Assembly: GCF_013387485.1 (NCBI RefSeq)
Contig: NZ_JABBXB010000005.1
Coordinates: 248,001 to 312,000 of the forward strand
Direction: 5' to 3'
DNA from: Stenotrophomonas sp. SAM-B
Lineage (GTDB): Bacteria; Pseudomonadota; Gammaproteobacteria; Xanthomonadales; Xanthomonadaceae
DNA length: 64,000 nt
A program made the translations under genes and the position numbers. Below the pieces are notes generated by a model that searched no databases, was not told the origin of the DNA, and was given only the letters and a program-made list of their open reading frames with translations. The stretch's first letter is position 1, and each line of letters begins with the position of its first letter. Below, piece by piece: positions 46,501 to 51,444 of the stretch.

Positions 46501-47033
46501 CTGCCCAGGACGGCTTGCATGTTGACCGTTCCTGAGCCACCAACAATGCGGCTCCGCACGGCATTCCAGCCGCCGATCATTCCGATCGCTTCATCTGTAC
46601 GGGTGGCTTTCAGATAGGCAGCCAAGGCGGGCGTGTAATCCCTGACCCCTGTCGTCCGCGCGATGATTGAAATCTGATCACGAAATGTTTCAAGTGCGAT
46701 CTTGGATTGGCGCGAATATATACTGTGTGCGACTTCGTGCCCCAGTACAAAGGCGATTGCATCAAGAGAGGCCTCGCCCCTGTTGACGAAGCGCTCGCGA
46801 CTGATGCGAATGAATCCATCACCGGGACTGTAGTTTCCACCTTCACTAGCGCCCGATGGAAGAAGATCGATCCCTTTTAAGGTTCCTTCAATAGCGGAGA
46901 GGTTAAGGCGCAGCAAGAGGTCGGGAGAGCCTTCAATCGTTCGCCGAATGGTCTGCTCGGCACGAGCATAGTCCCCCCCTTTGCGGCGAAGGCTTTGCAG
47001 AATCGCGTCAAGATCTCTATTGATCGATGCCAT
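34518..47033 (-). CDS. Giant RTX protein with N-terminal HEVAH and glycine-zipper regions, type I secreted
   Basis: A 4171-residue protein, expected to leave the cell by the HlyB/HlyD-type exporter upstream. The ATG at 47033 follows the stop of the previous gene after two bases. Order of parts: residues 1-160 contain a zinc-peptidase-like HEVAH (His99, Glu100, His103) with Glu148 in TDEAIGMIGGWNAVRSR as a possible third ligand. Residues 340-560 contain hydrophobic glycine zippers. Residues about 810-2020 are RTX nonapeptides (GGxGxDxL type) mixed with haemolysin-related segments. Residues 2120-2545 are cadherin-like, 2545-2810 are RTX again, and 2950-3710 are cadherin/VCBS-like. Residues 3840-3980 are an EF-hand-like block (LGPVVLDMDGDGVETVGW, LLVLDRNRNGVIDSGAEISF), and a non-repeated tail with the likely secretion signal follows. 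The N-terminal third has lower G+C. Target and activity are unknown; peptidase, pore-forming or contact-dependent toxin are all possible. Confidence 0.9.
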   Translation of the reverse strand: MASINRDLDAILQSLRRKGGDYARAEQTIRRTIEGSPDLLLRLNLSAIEGTLKGIDLLPSGASEGGNYSPGDGFIRISRERFVNRGEASLDAIAFVLGHEVAHSIYSRQSKIALETFRDQISIIARTTGVRDYTPALAAYLKATRTDEAIGMIGGWNAVRSRIVGGSGTVNMQAVLGRMFQAMPPGCVIQQPNGQYALAPGIVLREDYSVDPNRNKEAFGVCYYDASSGGLGASRGLDYQNYYLRSRLEDIISVEQWMQERIPGGNEPGSVRIDLEGLGGDEAKLEADGLYFNGRASDFIFADGSGRLRTFNRKGTASERPTTTPLMPVYVDAATLQRIAMSGGLGGAIGGAVASALKINDPLWQVLASATLKTVGRNLGEIAAAGGTKVITRSGIMDLLADIPEEFQTSLRGAASGAISAYLTAELISSLGIKGTLAEIGQTVASTALGQIIENAIKIADGVDISIVNGLEPAQIYTAVGGYIGARLGASLVKFDTVGGQLGAQIGSAVGAYVGATMAQTWSALLQAVGATYAGPIGAAIGALVGYVFGGLIGSLFSSGKPRSWASVTWDESNSAFTVTGAHAKSGGTTVGAVLLANQVAGTMNAVLEVSGSRLAIGTSVDGGTYGTYGKNYRYWSNPSITTSKAEDVISYGTVRGLSSLLARMVGGDVYIKRAIGRNLASLDVPTSFSATSLFGDIAVATDYGRYVASPWEINALIAGAPESGFAAQWAITLVRVEELGLNRRAASDWTGGFAAWLDQVADGTVDGAGLAASNMMFKFDMDGGRERVLIDWVGNEVFTFSDSIIASDKDKILGSNGNDSIHVNGAVLSSTTGLLINGNTSQTSHRIEIAAVIDAGAGDDIVRGGDLGNDLLGGSGNDTLVGGLLDDWLFGGDGNDVLFAGNVANVNFAVGDTAAQATAIAGNGGNGNYLDGGAGDDRLYGSIGSDWLEGGAGNDLLVGGEGGDILAGGAGDDRGAGGEARLFGGGGSDQYLFRLGDGRDVVYDEQGSGGIRGSGDSLNDRLAKIANGELARNWAGGGDYEVNGSVKGGEDAIVFGSGLSLQNVQMRRSAASGAGNDLVIALLAYDAAGNAILTGDELIIKDWFESSHRVEWLRFADGEEIRIGDMTSYIIGTGGSDVILGTYGADFLYGGAGNDEIRGLAGNDFGNGGSGDDFVAGDGDQDWVMGGSGNDQVLGGAGNDTVFGDDGDDRVYGGTGADLVVGGRGNDEVVGGAGDDVFRYQRGDGDDTLMDDYVDNWDLVWQNGGYVNGYVRNADGTVSKDGIVYFDGSTWTSHNDWNDEAQVLRRHQGAINGLIARDAGVDSLEFGVGVDIQDVMLQRDGNDLRLVIGRDGEVGQLSGSGDRITIKDWYALGGSIENMVFAATGRHALTDMTLLGGGDGNDTINGTAGKDWLTGNGGDDVIDGGQGVDLLMGNDGNDTLRGGADNDVLYGGQGDDLLHGGAGADTLFGGGGVDIASYAGSVGVRAYLEGTFANTGDAKGDVYSSIDGLEGSSGDDRLGGSVGADVLRGGGGSDVLYGGEGDDTYEYNVGDGNDQIFEGAFALEEVVTSAGDVAGGYSASWELLGQGAGGLYAHRLTITSRETGQVVYKSIDRVDFLFATAQATMPPASAWPYGVGRLLGNAWRNTENGSQIAREAFQDVEGGNDVLAFGSAISLSNLRMRIVSGDTQLDVIAAQTGSVRLIDGANSQRRVDKVQLSDGLVFDLENLRQLAQGGTTADDVVLGGAAADTINGGAGHDVISGGDGDDRLSGGEGDDTLEGGAGADVLDGGSDRISLGLPLEADRGYGDTIRYVSSDAALVLDLAAGTLSGGHATGDTIVMSGGVSSIENVVGTDGFADTFSGDARANRLIGLGGNDWLDGRGGDDVLIGGDGNDTLMGGDGNDAISGDAGDDRLEGGAGNDVLAGGSGADDIYGGVGDDQISGDVGDDKAWGGEGNDTLGGQEGADQLYGDAGDDTLVGGAGDDLLDGGTGNDTLVGEAGNDLLRGGDGNDTYLFDRDGGSDRIEDAQGVNRIVLQNAAPNEVWLQRVGNDLLVSVIGGSTRITIAGYYAGTSRITEITTGGGSLFLAHAEPLLAAMAADSVLVPGSMSSALQEQLASYWQNSNKPAPLVATQYLATDEDLPLTGNVNAVDHDDNITGYTLLTAPGMGNLTLNAVTGAWVYTPAADRHGNDRFVVRVTDADGNTADQVVELAVRSVNDVPSDILAPGPLAVDENAANTLSLGRFGHVDRDGPEDTATFTLVDDGGGRFAISADGVLSVRDGTRLDYETGVAHTVRIRVTDGAGAWFEKNFVIDVRNVNETPFTPSRPPNMAPVLAGEKTGAGTVVGSFVLSDPDKTTPTLQLVTNPGGLLEVVGNQVRVRAGVAIDFEALSKAQGATLVDLDGDGVKEVLLTASVRAHDGSLASDGTLSFTYAIEDENEAPTAVAFAASTTSITETDRVPTGTARPAILLGTLSATDPDTTPGSDFATMAYSVSDSRFEIVNGNQLRLKAGAIVDYEAGATITVTVVATDRGGAGLSVSKQLVFTVVNRDDYLYGTAAGETLVGQANRDVIQGLGGNDIINGGGGNDDLYGGDGDDTLRGEAGDDKLWGDLGRDTLYGGAGVDELRGGDGDDTLYGDDGDDRLYGEAGNDVLDGGAGSDLLDGGLGNDTLLGGLGNDTLRGGEGDDIADGGAGADVLSGGAGVDTLTYATATAGVVLDMATGTHGGAAQGDVLEDAFERVIGSSFADTITGTAGDDYIEGGAGNDKLYGGAGNDTLYGGDGDDLLDAQAGNDTLYGGAGNDILIGGDDSDVYLIDRSSGADEIRNYDSSGDDIDVIGYRDISRNDLWFSRTGDDLVISVIGTSVQTTIKGWYTTTNASDRASYKIDFFLAGEHATSTINAEALVALMAGKTKPATLADYQALHADAAFENRWRHHWDGNGLPTVSVVANQQINEDGQVAVQFTVGDDLTPASGVSVRAVAVDATDLSTVLAWMNPPTITVGANGSRTVTLVPKGNASGRVAIKLIATDAGGLVTERVFFLDVAPVVDAPLITRAVQVGTTLDGGTLALDVQAALSDKDGSETLEIRISNLPAGLTLNKGTHLGNGVWSLTPAQLAGLALVGPATWSADLTGTAALTVTAIAKELATGQTSSKTQTLTVTINARPTDITVDRALSTAESTSEAPLANGTVLGNFARVDADNDGFTFSLADNAGGRFAISAAGVLTIANASLLDYETNASHQIVVRVTDAGGLTRDKTFTVAVTNVDEAPGTPSVSSQPVAIAAENAALGGVLIANLSSSGGNGTYSYVLEGDSRGWFTLVGNQLKFRAGLVLDFEALKAAGMTLSDADGDGRQEAVYSVSVRAVSGGLSSVGVRTITVRLEDVNDAPHGITADRTLTIAENTANGAAVGTFSGQDQDTTDGLTFSLVNNAGGRFAISAAGALTVANGSLLDYESATTHAVTVRVTDSHGATRDQVFQVGVSNVNEAPRTPDVVQHIVLTGENTGVAGQVVATLSSSDPDGTTPSYQIINDPFAWFVISGNQLKYNVSSFDFEAIAPYVQLIDGDGDGQLEAVYNVTLRATDGALVSGNREVTVRIEDVNEAPSTWGQSVSLAESAPGAGQTVFQFTNWSDPDSQWYNRDHRFAITGGASNLFGINATTGQIALHGQLDYEAAQSHQILVTVTDRGGLSSSTWVTINVQNVNDRPTVVRVEDNGIQVMWGSDAEDGMALLVVTSAIEYVHVTGQYTDTYSGEGYSYDRGITTRAVSGDGFLTGYYHSANYLAIRVNARGSWRQETSGNWGDPRGSGAGYFEETNYETWYEITVASVDSGGLWSDPIKFVVNMHGARLGPVVLDMDGDGVETVGWAQSATRFDMNGDGVRDLTGWVGPHDGLLVLDRNRNGVIDSGAEISFTADLDGAHSDLEGLAAYDSNGDRRFDANDARFGEFQVWRDGNRDGISQADELLTLQQAGVASINLDAQRTGQMPGQTRDNTTYANGQFTRTDGSQGALADMFFAFGERNNDEGGSGQNLNAGNGNGGRDLGSGDATSGRVNRRGGNLRVAASADLPQSGTPPVVAGARDRFGGVEQTAAERRQAPSGQDRRPAVDDSLPTSPRTSRSALHDNLALAQKKRFQMIEAMSTFDAQPYAQGISTAARNPATMELLTAIPDYRISHS
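35900..37560 (-). repeat. Cadherin-like repeats of the RTX protein
   Basis: Codes for residues about 3158-3711. About five domains of roughly 100 residues share the pattern GGRFAISAAGxLTxANxSLLDYE, then HxxxVRVTDxxGxTRDxxF and NVNEAP. Two of them (near 37340-37400 and 36690-36755) are nearly identical in this stretch, a sign of recent internal duplication. Such repeats build a calcium-stiffened rod. Confidence 0.85.
38600..39395 (-). repeat. RTX nonapeptide blocks, second region
   Basis: Codes for residues about 2546-2811. Roughly 20 further GGxGxDxLx repeats, very regular (YGGDGDDTLRGEAGDDKLWG and similar), lie between two cadherin-like regions, so the protein alternates rolls and rods. Confidence 0.9.
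40970..44600 (-). repeat. RTX nonapeptide blocks, first region
   Basis: Codes for residues about 811-2021 of the giant RTX protein. Five blocks of GGxGxDxLx repeats (for example GGSGNDTLVGG, YGGAGNDEIRG, GGDGDDRLSGG) are separated by haemolysin-related segments such as GDELIIKDWFESSHRVEWLR. Each block folds into a calcium-bound beta-roll outside the cell. The DNA repeats are imperfect and can mimic direct repeats. Confidence 0.9.
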
Positions 47034-47035
47034 TT

Positions 47036-47608
47036 TCAAAACTCCGGGGGGCCGATACTTATCGTTTCAACGCACTGCTGACGGCGACCGTCGGCGGTGC
47101 TCGTGTATGTCCTGATCGCCAATTCCACGTTTCTTCCGCTGATGTACCAGGTTTCAGGTAGCAAGCCTCCCCGAACGGGGACGCCCGTCAGCCCGACCAG
47201 CTTTAGCTTTCTTGCAAATTGCTCGACAGGAAATGTGCAATCGCTTACGGGATCGTCAATGTACGTATCGAAGCGCGTTTGATATCCACCATTTCGAAAT
47301 TCGGAGTAGACCCAGAAATCCCATCCCTCTGCCGTTCTTGCCCCGCCTTTTCTCAAGGTAGAAGCGTCATCTTCGCGGGCCATCCTGATCCCTATTTCTT
47401 GCGCCACCCTCTGCGGCGGAATGCCCTTCCATCCTGTCCCGCCCTGCCGGGACAGCATTGAAGCGATGCGCCGCTCAAGCTCAGCGGAGCTCAGCGATGC
47501 TGCGTCTTGCGCGTAGAGGGGCCCGCAGACAAGCGTCAACGTAACGAGAAGAATTAGAGCAAGCGGTATAGCGCGGCATTCGCCTGCGATGTAGAGGGCA
47601 CTTTTCAT
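47036..47608 (-). CDS. Small Sec-exported protein, candidate immunity or accessory factor
   Basis: A 190-residue protein that I cannot assign to a family. A Sec signal peptide (IPLALILLVTLTLVCGPLYA, cleaved about residue 33) is followed by a helical segment (SSAELERRIASMLSRQ) and a mostly beta region with WDFWVYSEFRNGGYQTRFDT and VELAIRTYTS. The mature form has two cysteines (124 and 179) that could form a disulfide, so it is probably periplasmic. It is coupled on both sides: its ATG overlaps the HlyD stop (ATGA), and the RTX ATG comes two bases after its stop. A 60-base sample (47101-47160) has 48% G+C, as low as the toxin's N-terminus. Position, location and composition suit an immunity protein; a secretion chaperone is the alternative. 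Confidence 0.8.
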   Translation of the reverse strand: MKSALYIAGECRAIPLALILLVTLTLVCGPLYAQDAASLSSAELERRIASMLSRQGGTGWKGIPPQRVAQEIGIRMAREDDASTLRKGGARTAEGWDFWVYSEFRNGGYQTRFDTYIDDPVSDCTFPVEQFARKLKLVGLTGVPVRGGLLPETWYISGRNVELAIRTYTSTADGRRQQCVETISIGPPEF

Positions 47609-48999
47609 CGTTCCCTCCCCGCTTCCTGCATCCGCCTCGACAGCGGCGACAGCAGGTATTCGATGATCCTTCGATCCCCGGTCTTGATCTCGGCGGTGGC
47701 GGCCAGTCCTGGTGCAAGCGCCATGCGCCGGCCGTCGATCTCGATCCAGGAACGAAGCAAGCGCACGCGCGCGGGATAGCGCAGGCCTTCCTTTTCGGTC
47801 TGCACCGCATCCCGGCCGACGGTTTCGATCACGCCGTCGACCACGCCGTAGCGGGTGAAGGGGTATGCCTCCAGCTTCACTTCAACCGCTTGCCCTTCAC
47901 GTACGAAACCGGCATCTCGGTTGGGCAACATCGCGTCCACCATCAGTTCGCCGTCATGCGGCACCACTACCATCAGGGGATCGGCAGGTTTCACCACTCC
48001 CCCCAGGGTATGCACCTGCAACTGCTGCACCACGCCAGTCACCGGAGCGCGCAGTATCGTGTGGCTGGCCTTGTCCTCGGCCTTCTTGAGTTCTTCGGCA
48101 CGCAGCGCGCGGGCGGCTTCGGCTTCGGTGAGTGCATCCAGTGCTTCGCGCGCGAACTCGCTGCGGCTCTTGGCCAACTGCTGGTTGGCCGCCAACTGTG
48201 CCGCACCGGCCTTACCACGCTCTTCGCGACGGATCGCCAGGTCCTGGCGCATTCCCACTACCCGCTCCTTGATCTCCGCCACCTGCAGTCGCGGCACGTA
48301 GTTGTCACGACTGAGAGCTTCCATTTTGGCCAGCTGGTCCGTCGCAAGTGGCAGCTGTTCCTCGAGCTTGGCGACTTCGGCATCGATCATCCCGCGCTCG
48401 CCATCGCGCTGACTGCGCTCCTGGCGCAACCCGGCCACTGTGGCGTCGAATTCGCGGTGCTTGGCGATCAGCAGCGATTGCTGGATGGCCACTGTCGACG
48501 GTTCAGCGCCTTCGGGCGCGATGAAGCGGCCTTCCCGCCCTTCGATATGCTCCACGACGGCACGAGCACGGGCCACATCGATCTGCGCGCTCAACAACGC
48601 CTGGCGCGCCTGCTCCACCTCGGCACGGCTGACGGTGGGATCCAGGTCAAGCAGGGGCGCGCCGGCCTTGACCATCTGGCCTTCGACTACATGGATGGCG
48701 CGTACCACGCCCTGATCGGCCGCCTGCAGGATCTTGACGTTGCCACGCGGGATCACCTTGCCTTCGGCCACGGCAACCATGTCAAGGCGGCCAATGCATG
48801 ACCAGACCAACGCAATGGCCAGGAACGCGATCAGCACCCATAACACCGCACGGCCGAGTGGATTGGGCGGCTTTTCGAGGATTTCCAGCGCTGCAGGCAG
48901 AAAATCCGGGGCGGCCGATACGGGACGGTCGCCCACGGCACGCTCCGCGCGCAGGCTCTCGCGCAGGATCGCAAGATGGTGCCGAAGACCCTTGAACAT
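47605..48999 (-). CDS. HlyD family type I secretion adaptor
   Basis: The periplasmic membrane-fusion subunit of a type I secretion system, 464 residues. A cytoplasmic N-terminus of about 50 residues is followed by one helix (AVLWVLIAFLAIALVWSCIG) and the HlyD features VAVAEGKVIPRGNVKILQAA and GAPLLDLDPTVSRAEVEQAR. A long coiled-coil hairpin spans about residues 130-290 and TILRAPVTGVVQQLQVHTLG closes the lipoyl domain. The C-terminal P[DN]-type beta-barrel ends near residue 440. The ATG at 48999 follows AAGGA; a GTG one codon earlier is possible. The outer-membrane TolC partner is not in the window. Confidence 0.93.
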   Translation of the reverse strand: MFKGLRHHLAILRESLRAERAVGDRPVSAAPDFLPAALEILEKPPNPLGRAVLWVLIAFLAIALVWSCIGRLDMVAVAEGKVIPRGNVKILQAADQGVVRAIHVVEGQMVKAGAPLLDLDPTVSRAEVEQARQALLSAQIDVARARAVVEHIEGREGRFIAPEGAEPSTVAIQQSLLIAKHREFDATVAGLRQERSQRDGERGMIDAEVAKLEEQLPLATDQLAKMEALSRDNYVPRLQVAEIKERVVGMRQDLAIRREERGKAGAAQLAANQQLAKSRSEFAREALDALTEAEAARALRAEELKKAEDKASHTILRAPVTGVVQQLQVHTLGGVVKPADPLMVVVPHDGELMVDAMLPNRDAGFVREGQAVEVKLEAYPFTRYGVVDGVIETVGRDAVQTEKEGLRYPARVRLLRSWIEIDGRRMALAPGLAATAEIKTGDRRIIEYLLSPLSRRMQEAGRER

Positions 49000-49038
49000 C
49001 ACGATGCGTCCTTGCCGTGTGGGGAGTGTGGGGCGGGG

Positions 49039-51300
49039 TCAGTTGACCGGGGCGGCCATTGCAGGCAGCCCCATCTGTTTGGTGTAGAGCATCGAGTAGC
49101 GGCCACCGGCGCGGAGCAGAGTGTCGTGCGTACCGGTTTCCGTGATGCGGCCACGTTCCAGGGTGATGATGCGGTGGGCCTGGCGTACCGCCGACAGCCG
49201 GTGGGCAATGATGATGACCGTGCGGTCGGCCGCCATCCGCTTGAGGTTGTCCTGGATGATCTCTTCGCTTTCGGCGTCCAGCGCCGACGTCGCTTCGTCG
49301 AAGATCAGGATCTTCGGATCGGTCGCCAGCGCACGCGCGATCGCGATACGTTGGCGCTGCCCGCCGGACAGGTTGCCACCGCGCTCGTCGATGCGGGTGT
49401 CATACGCTTCGGGCAGTTCCAGGATGAACTCATGCGCCCCGGAAAGCTTGGCCACTTCGACCACCCGGCTCATCGGCATCGCCGGGTCGGCCATGGCGAT
49501 GTTCTCGCGCACGCTGCGGTTGAACAGCAGGCTTTCCTGCAGCACCACGCCCACCTGCCGGCGCAGCCAGGTAGGGTCGACCATGGACAGGTCCACGCCA
49601 TCGACCAGAATGCGCCCACGTTCGGGCGTGTGCAGCCGCTGGATGAGCTTGGTCAGGGTGGACTTGCCGGACCCGGACGGACCGACCACACCGATGATCT
49701 CGCCGGGGGCGATGTCCAGCGACAACTCCGACAGCACTTCCGGCCCGTCAGGCCGGTAGCGGAAGGCCACATGTTCCAGCGCAATGCGTCCCTCCACGCT
49801 GGGCAGACTGGCGCGTGAGGGCGAGCTGGCCGGCTCGGTCGGAGAATTGAGGATGTCGCCCAGCCGATCCACGGCAATGCGGGCCTGCTGGAAATCCTGC
49901 GCCAGCTGCGCAAGCCGCAGTACCGGGCCGGACACCTGGCCGGCCAGCATGTTGAAGGCCACCAGCTCGCCAACGGTCAACTTGCCATCGATCACCAGGC
50001 GCGCGCCAAAGAACAGTAGCGCGACGGTGGCCAGCTTGTGGATCAGCTGGATCGCCTGCGAGCCCCAGTTGGCCAGCATGCTGGCGCGGAAACTGGCCTG
50101 GATGTAGCCGGCCAGCTGCTTGTCCCAGCGATTCTGCGCCTGCGGCTCCACCGCCAGCGCCTTCAGCGTTTCCACGCCGGTCACCGCTTCCACCAGGAAC
50201 GACTGGTTCTCCGCACCACGGATGAACTTCTCGTCCAGCCGGCGGCGCAGCATCGGACCAACCAACATCACCACGGCCGCATACAACGGCAGGGTGATCA
50301 ACACGATCAGCAGCAACGTGGGGCTGTACAGCCACATCACCAGCAGGAAGACGATGGCGAAGAACAGGTCCAGCACCACGGTCTGCGCCGAGGAGGTCAG
50401 GAAGTCGCGGATGGTTTCCAGCTCTCGCACCCGCGCCACCGAATCGCCGACCCGGCGGGCCTGGAAATAGGCCAGCGGCAGGTGGGTGAGGTGCGCGAAC
50501 AGCTTCGACCCCAGTTCGGCGTCGACCCGGCTGGTGGTATGCGAGAACAGATAGGTGCGCAGACCGCCCATGGTGACTTCAAACACCGACACCACCATCA
50601 GGCCTATCGCCAGCACTTCCAGCGTGGTGATGCCCTTGTGGACCAGCACCTTGTCGATCACCACTTGGAAGAACAGCGGGGTGATCAGCGCCATCAACTG
50701 CAGGAAGAACGAGGCCAGCAGTACATCGCGCAGCAACCGGCGGTACTTCACCAGCGCGGGAATGAACCAGCTGATATCGAAGGCACGCGCAGCGCCGGCC
50801 ACCCCCTCGCGGGTGGTCATCAGCAGCAGGCGGCCATCGTAGTCCAGGGCGAAATCGGCCAGTGACTGGGTAACCGGGCGTTCGTGGTCGCCCGCGTCGA
50901 AACGCAGCACGCGCTCAGCGTCGGCTTTCAGCACCAGGGTGTACCGCCCCCCGGCCAGGCAGGCCATCGCCGGCAGCGGGTAGTCGCCCAGGCTGAATGC
51001 ATCGGCATTGACCACGCGCGCCTTCACGTCCAGACGTTTGGCGAGTTTGAGCAGATCCTGTGGGGTTATCGCACCGCCGGGATTGCCCAGCTGGTGACGC
51101 AGCTGGTCCGGCTCGGCCGGTCGGTCGAGAAACCCCAACAGCGCGACAAAGCACCCCAGCGCATTCTCGTCAGCCGCGCAGGGTTCATCCTGCAGATCAA
51201 TCCTTGATCCGTCACTTGCCACTGCCCTGTCCTGTTGGCCCCTGTGGCGCGACTCTATAGCCGGCTTGTGCATTCTGTCTATCGCAGAAAACGTTTTCAT
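49039..51300 (-). CDS. HlyB-like type I secretion ABC permease/ATPase
   Basis: The inner-membrane ATPase of the RTX exporter, up to 753 residues. The N-terminal C39-like domain (GCFVALLGFLDRPAEPDQLR) lacks the catalytic Cys position of true bacteriocin peptidases, as in HlyB. Six membrane helices follow (LASFFLQLMALITPLFFQVV and on), then the ATPase with Walker A GPSGSGKSTL, signature LSGGQRQRIAIARAL and Walker B ILIFDEATSALD. The start is uncertain: ATG at 51300 overlaps a palindromic operator and has no ribosome site, so ATG 51273 or GTG 51222 (AGGACAGG upstream) may be the true one. It is the first gene of the toxin operon. Confidence 0.93.
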   Translation of the reverse strand: MKTFSAIDRMHKPAIESRHRGQQDRAVASDGSRIDLQDEPCAADENALGCFVALLGFLDRPAEPDQLRHQLGNPGGAITPQDLLKLAKRLDVKARVVNADAFSLGDYPLPAMACLAGGRYTLVLKADAERVLRFDAGDHERPVTQSLADFALDYDGRLLLMTTREGVAGAARAFDISWFIPALVKYRRLLRDVLLASFFLQLMALITPLFFQVVIDKVLVHKGITTLEVLAIGLMVVSVFEVTMGGLRTYLFSHTTSRVDAELGSKLFAHLTHLPLAYFQARRVGDSVARVRELETIRDFLTSSAQTVVLDLFFAIVFLLVMWLYSPTLLLIVLITLPLYAAVVMLVGPMLRRRLDEKFIRGAENQSFLVEAVTGVETLKALAVEPQAQNRWDKQLAGYIQASFRASMLANWGSQAIQLIHKLATVALLFFGARLVIDGKLTVGELVAFNMLAGQVSGPVLRLAQLAQDFQQARIAVDRLGDILNSPTEPASSPSRASLPSVEGRIALEHVAFRYRPDGPEVLSELSLDIAPGEIIGVVGPSGSGKSTLTKLIQRLHTPERGRILVDGVDLSMVDPTWLRRQVGVVLQESLLFNRSVRENIAMADPAMPMSRVVEVAKLSGAHEFILELPEAYDTRIDERGGNLSGGQRQRIAIARALATDPKILIFDEATSALDAESEEIIQDNLKRMAADRTVIIIAHRLSAVRQAHRIITLERGRITETGTHDTLLRAGGRYSMLYTKQMGLPAMAAPVN
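51287..51298. promoter_or_regulatory. Palindromic LacI-type operator candidate before the toxin operon
   Basis: GAAAACGTTTTC is a perfect 12-base palindrome with a central CG, as in many LacI/GalR-family operators. It lies in the spacer between the divergent LacI-type gene (51445) and the secretion operon, at the first possible HlyB start. It is probably the site through which the regulator controls one or both genes. Confidence 0.6.
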
Positions 51301-51444
51301 GGCGAGGGATCGCCGGGAGTGATGGATTTCACATTCCCCGGGGCCAACTGCCGCCCTGCCTGGCCCGGTGACACCCGCCCGGCCAGCGCCCGGGTGCCGT
51401 GCCACATGGCATCATGCAGGTCGTCGTTCCCGCCGTTCCCAGCA

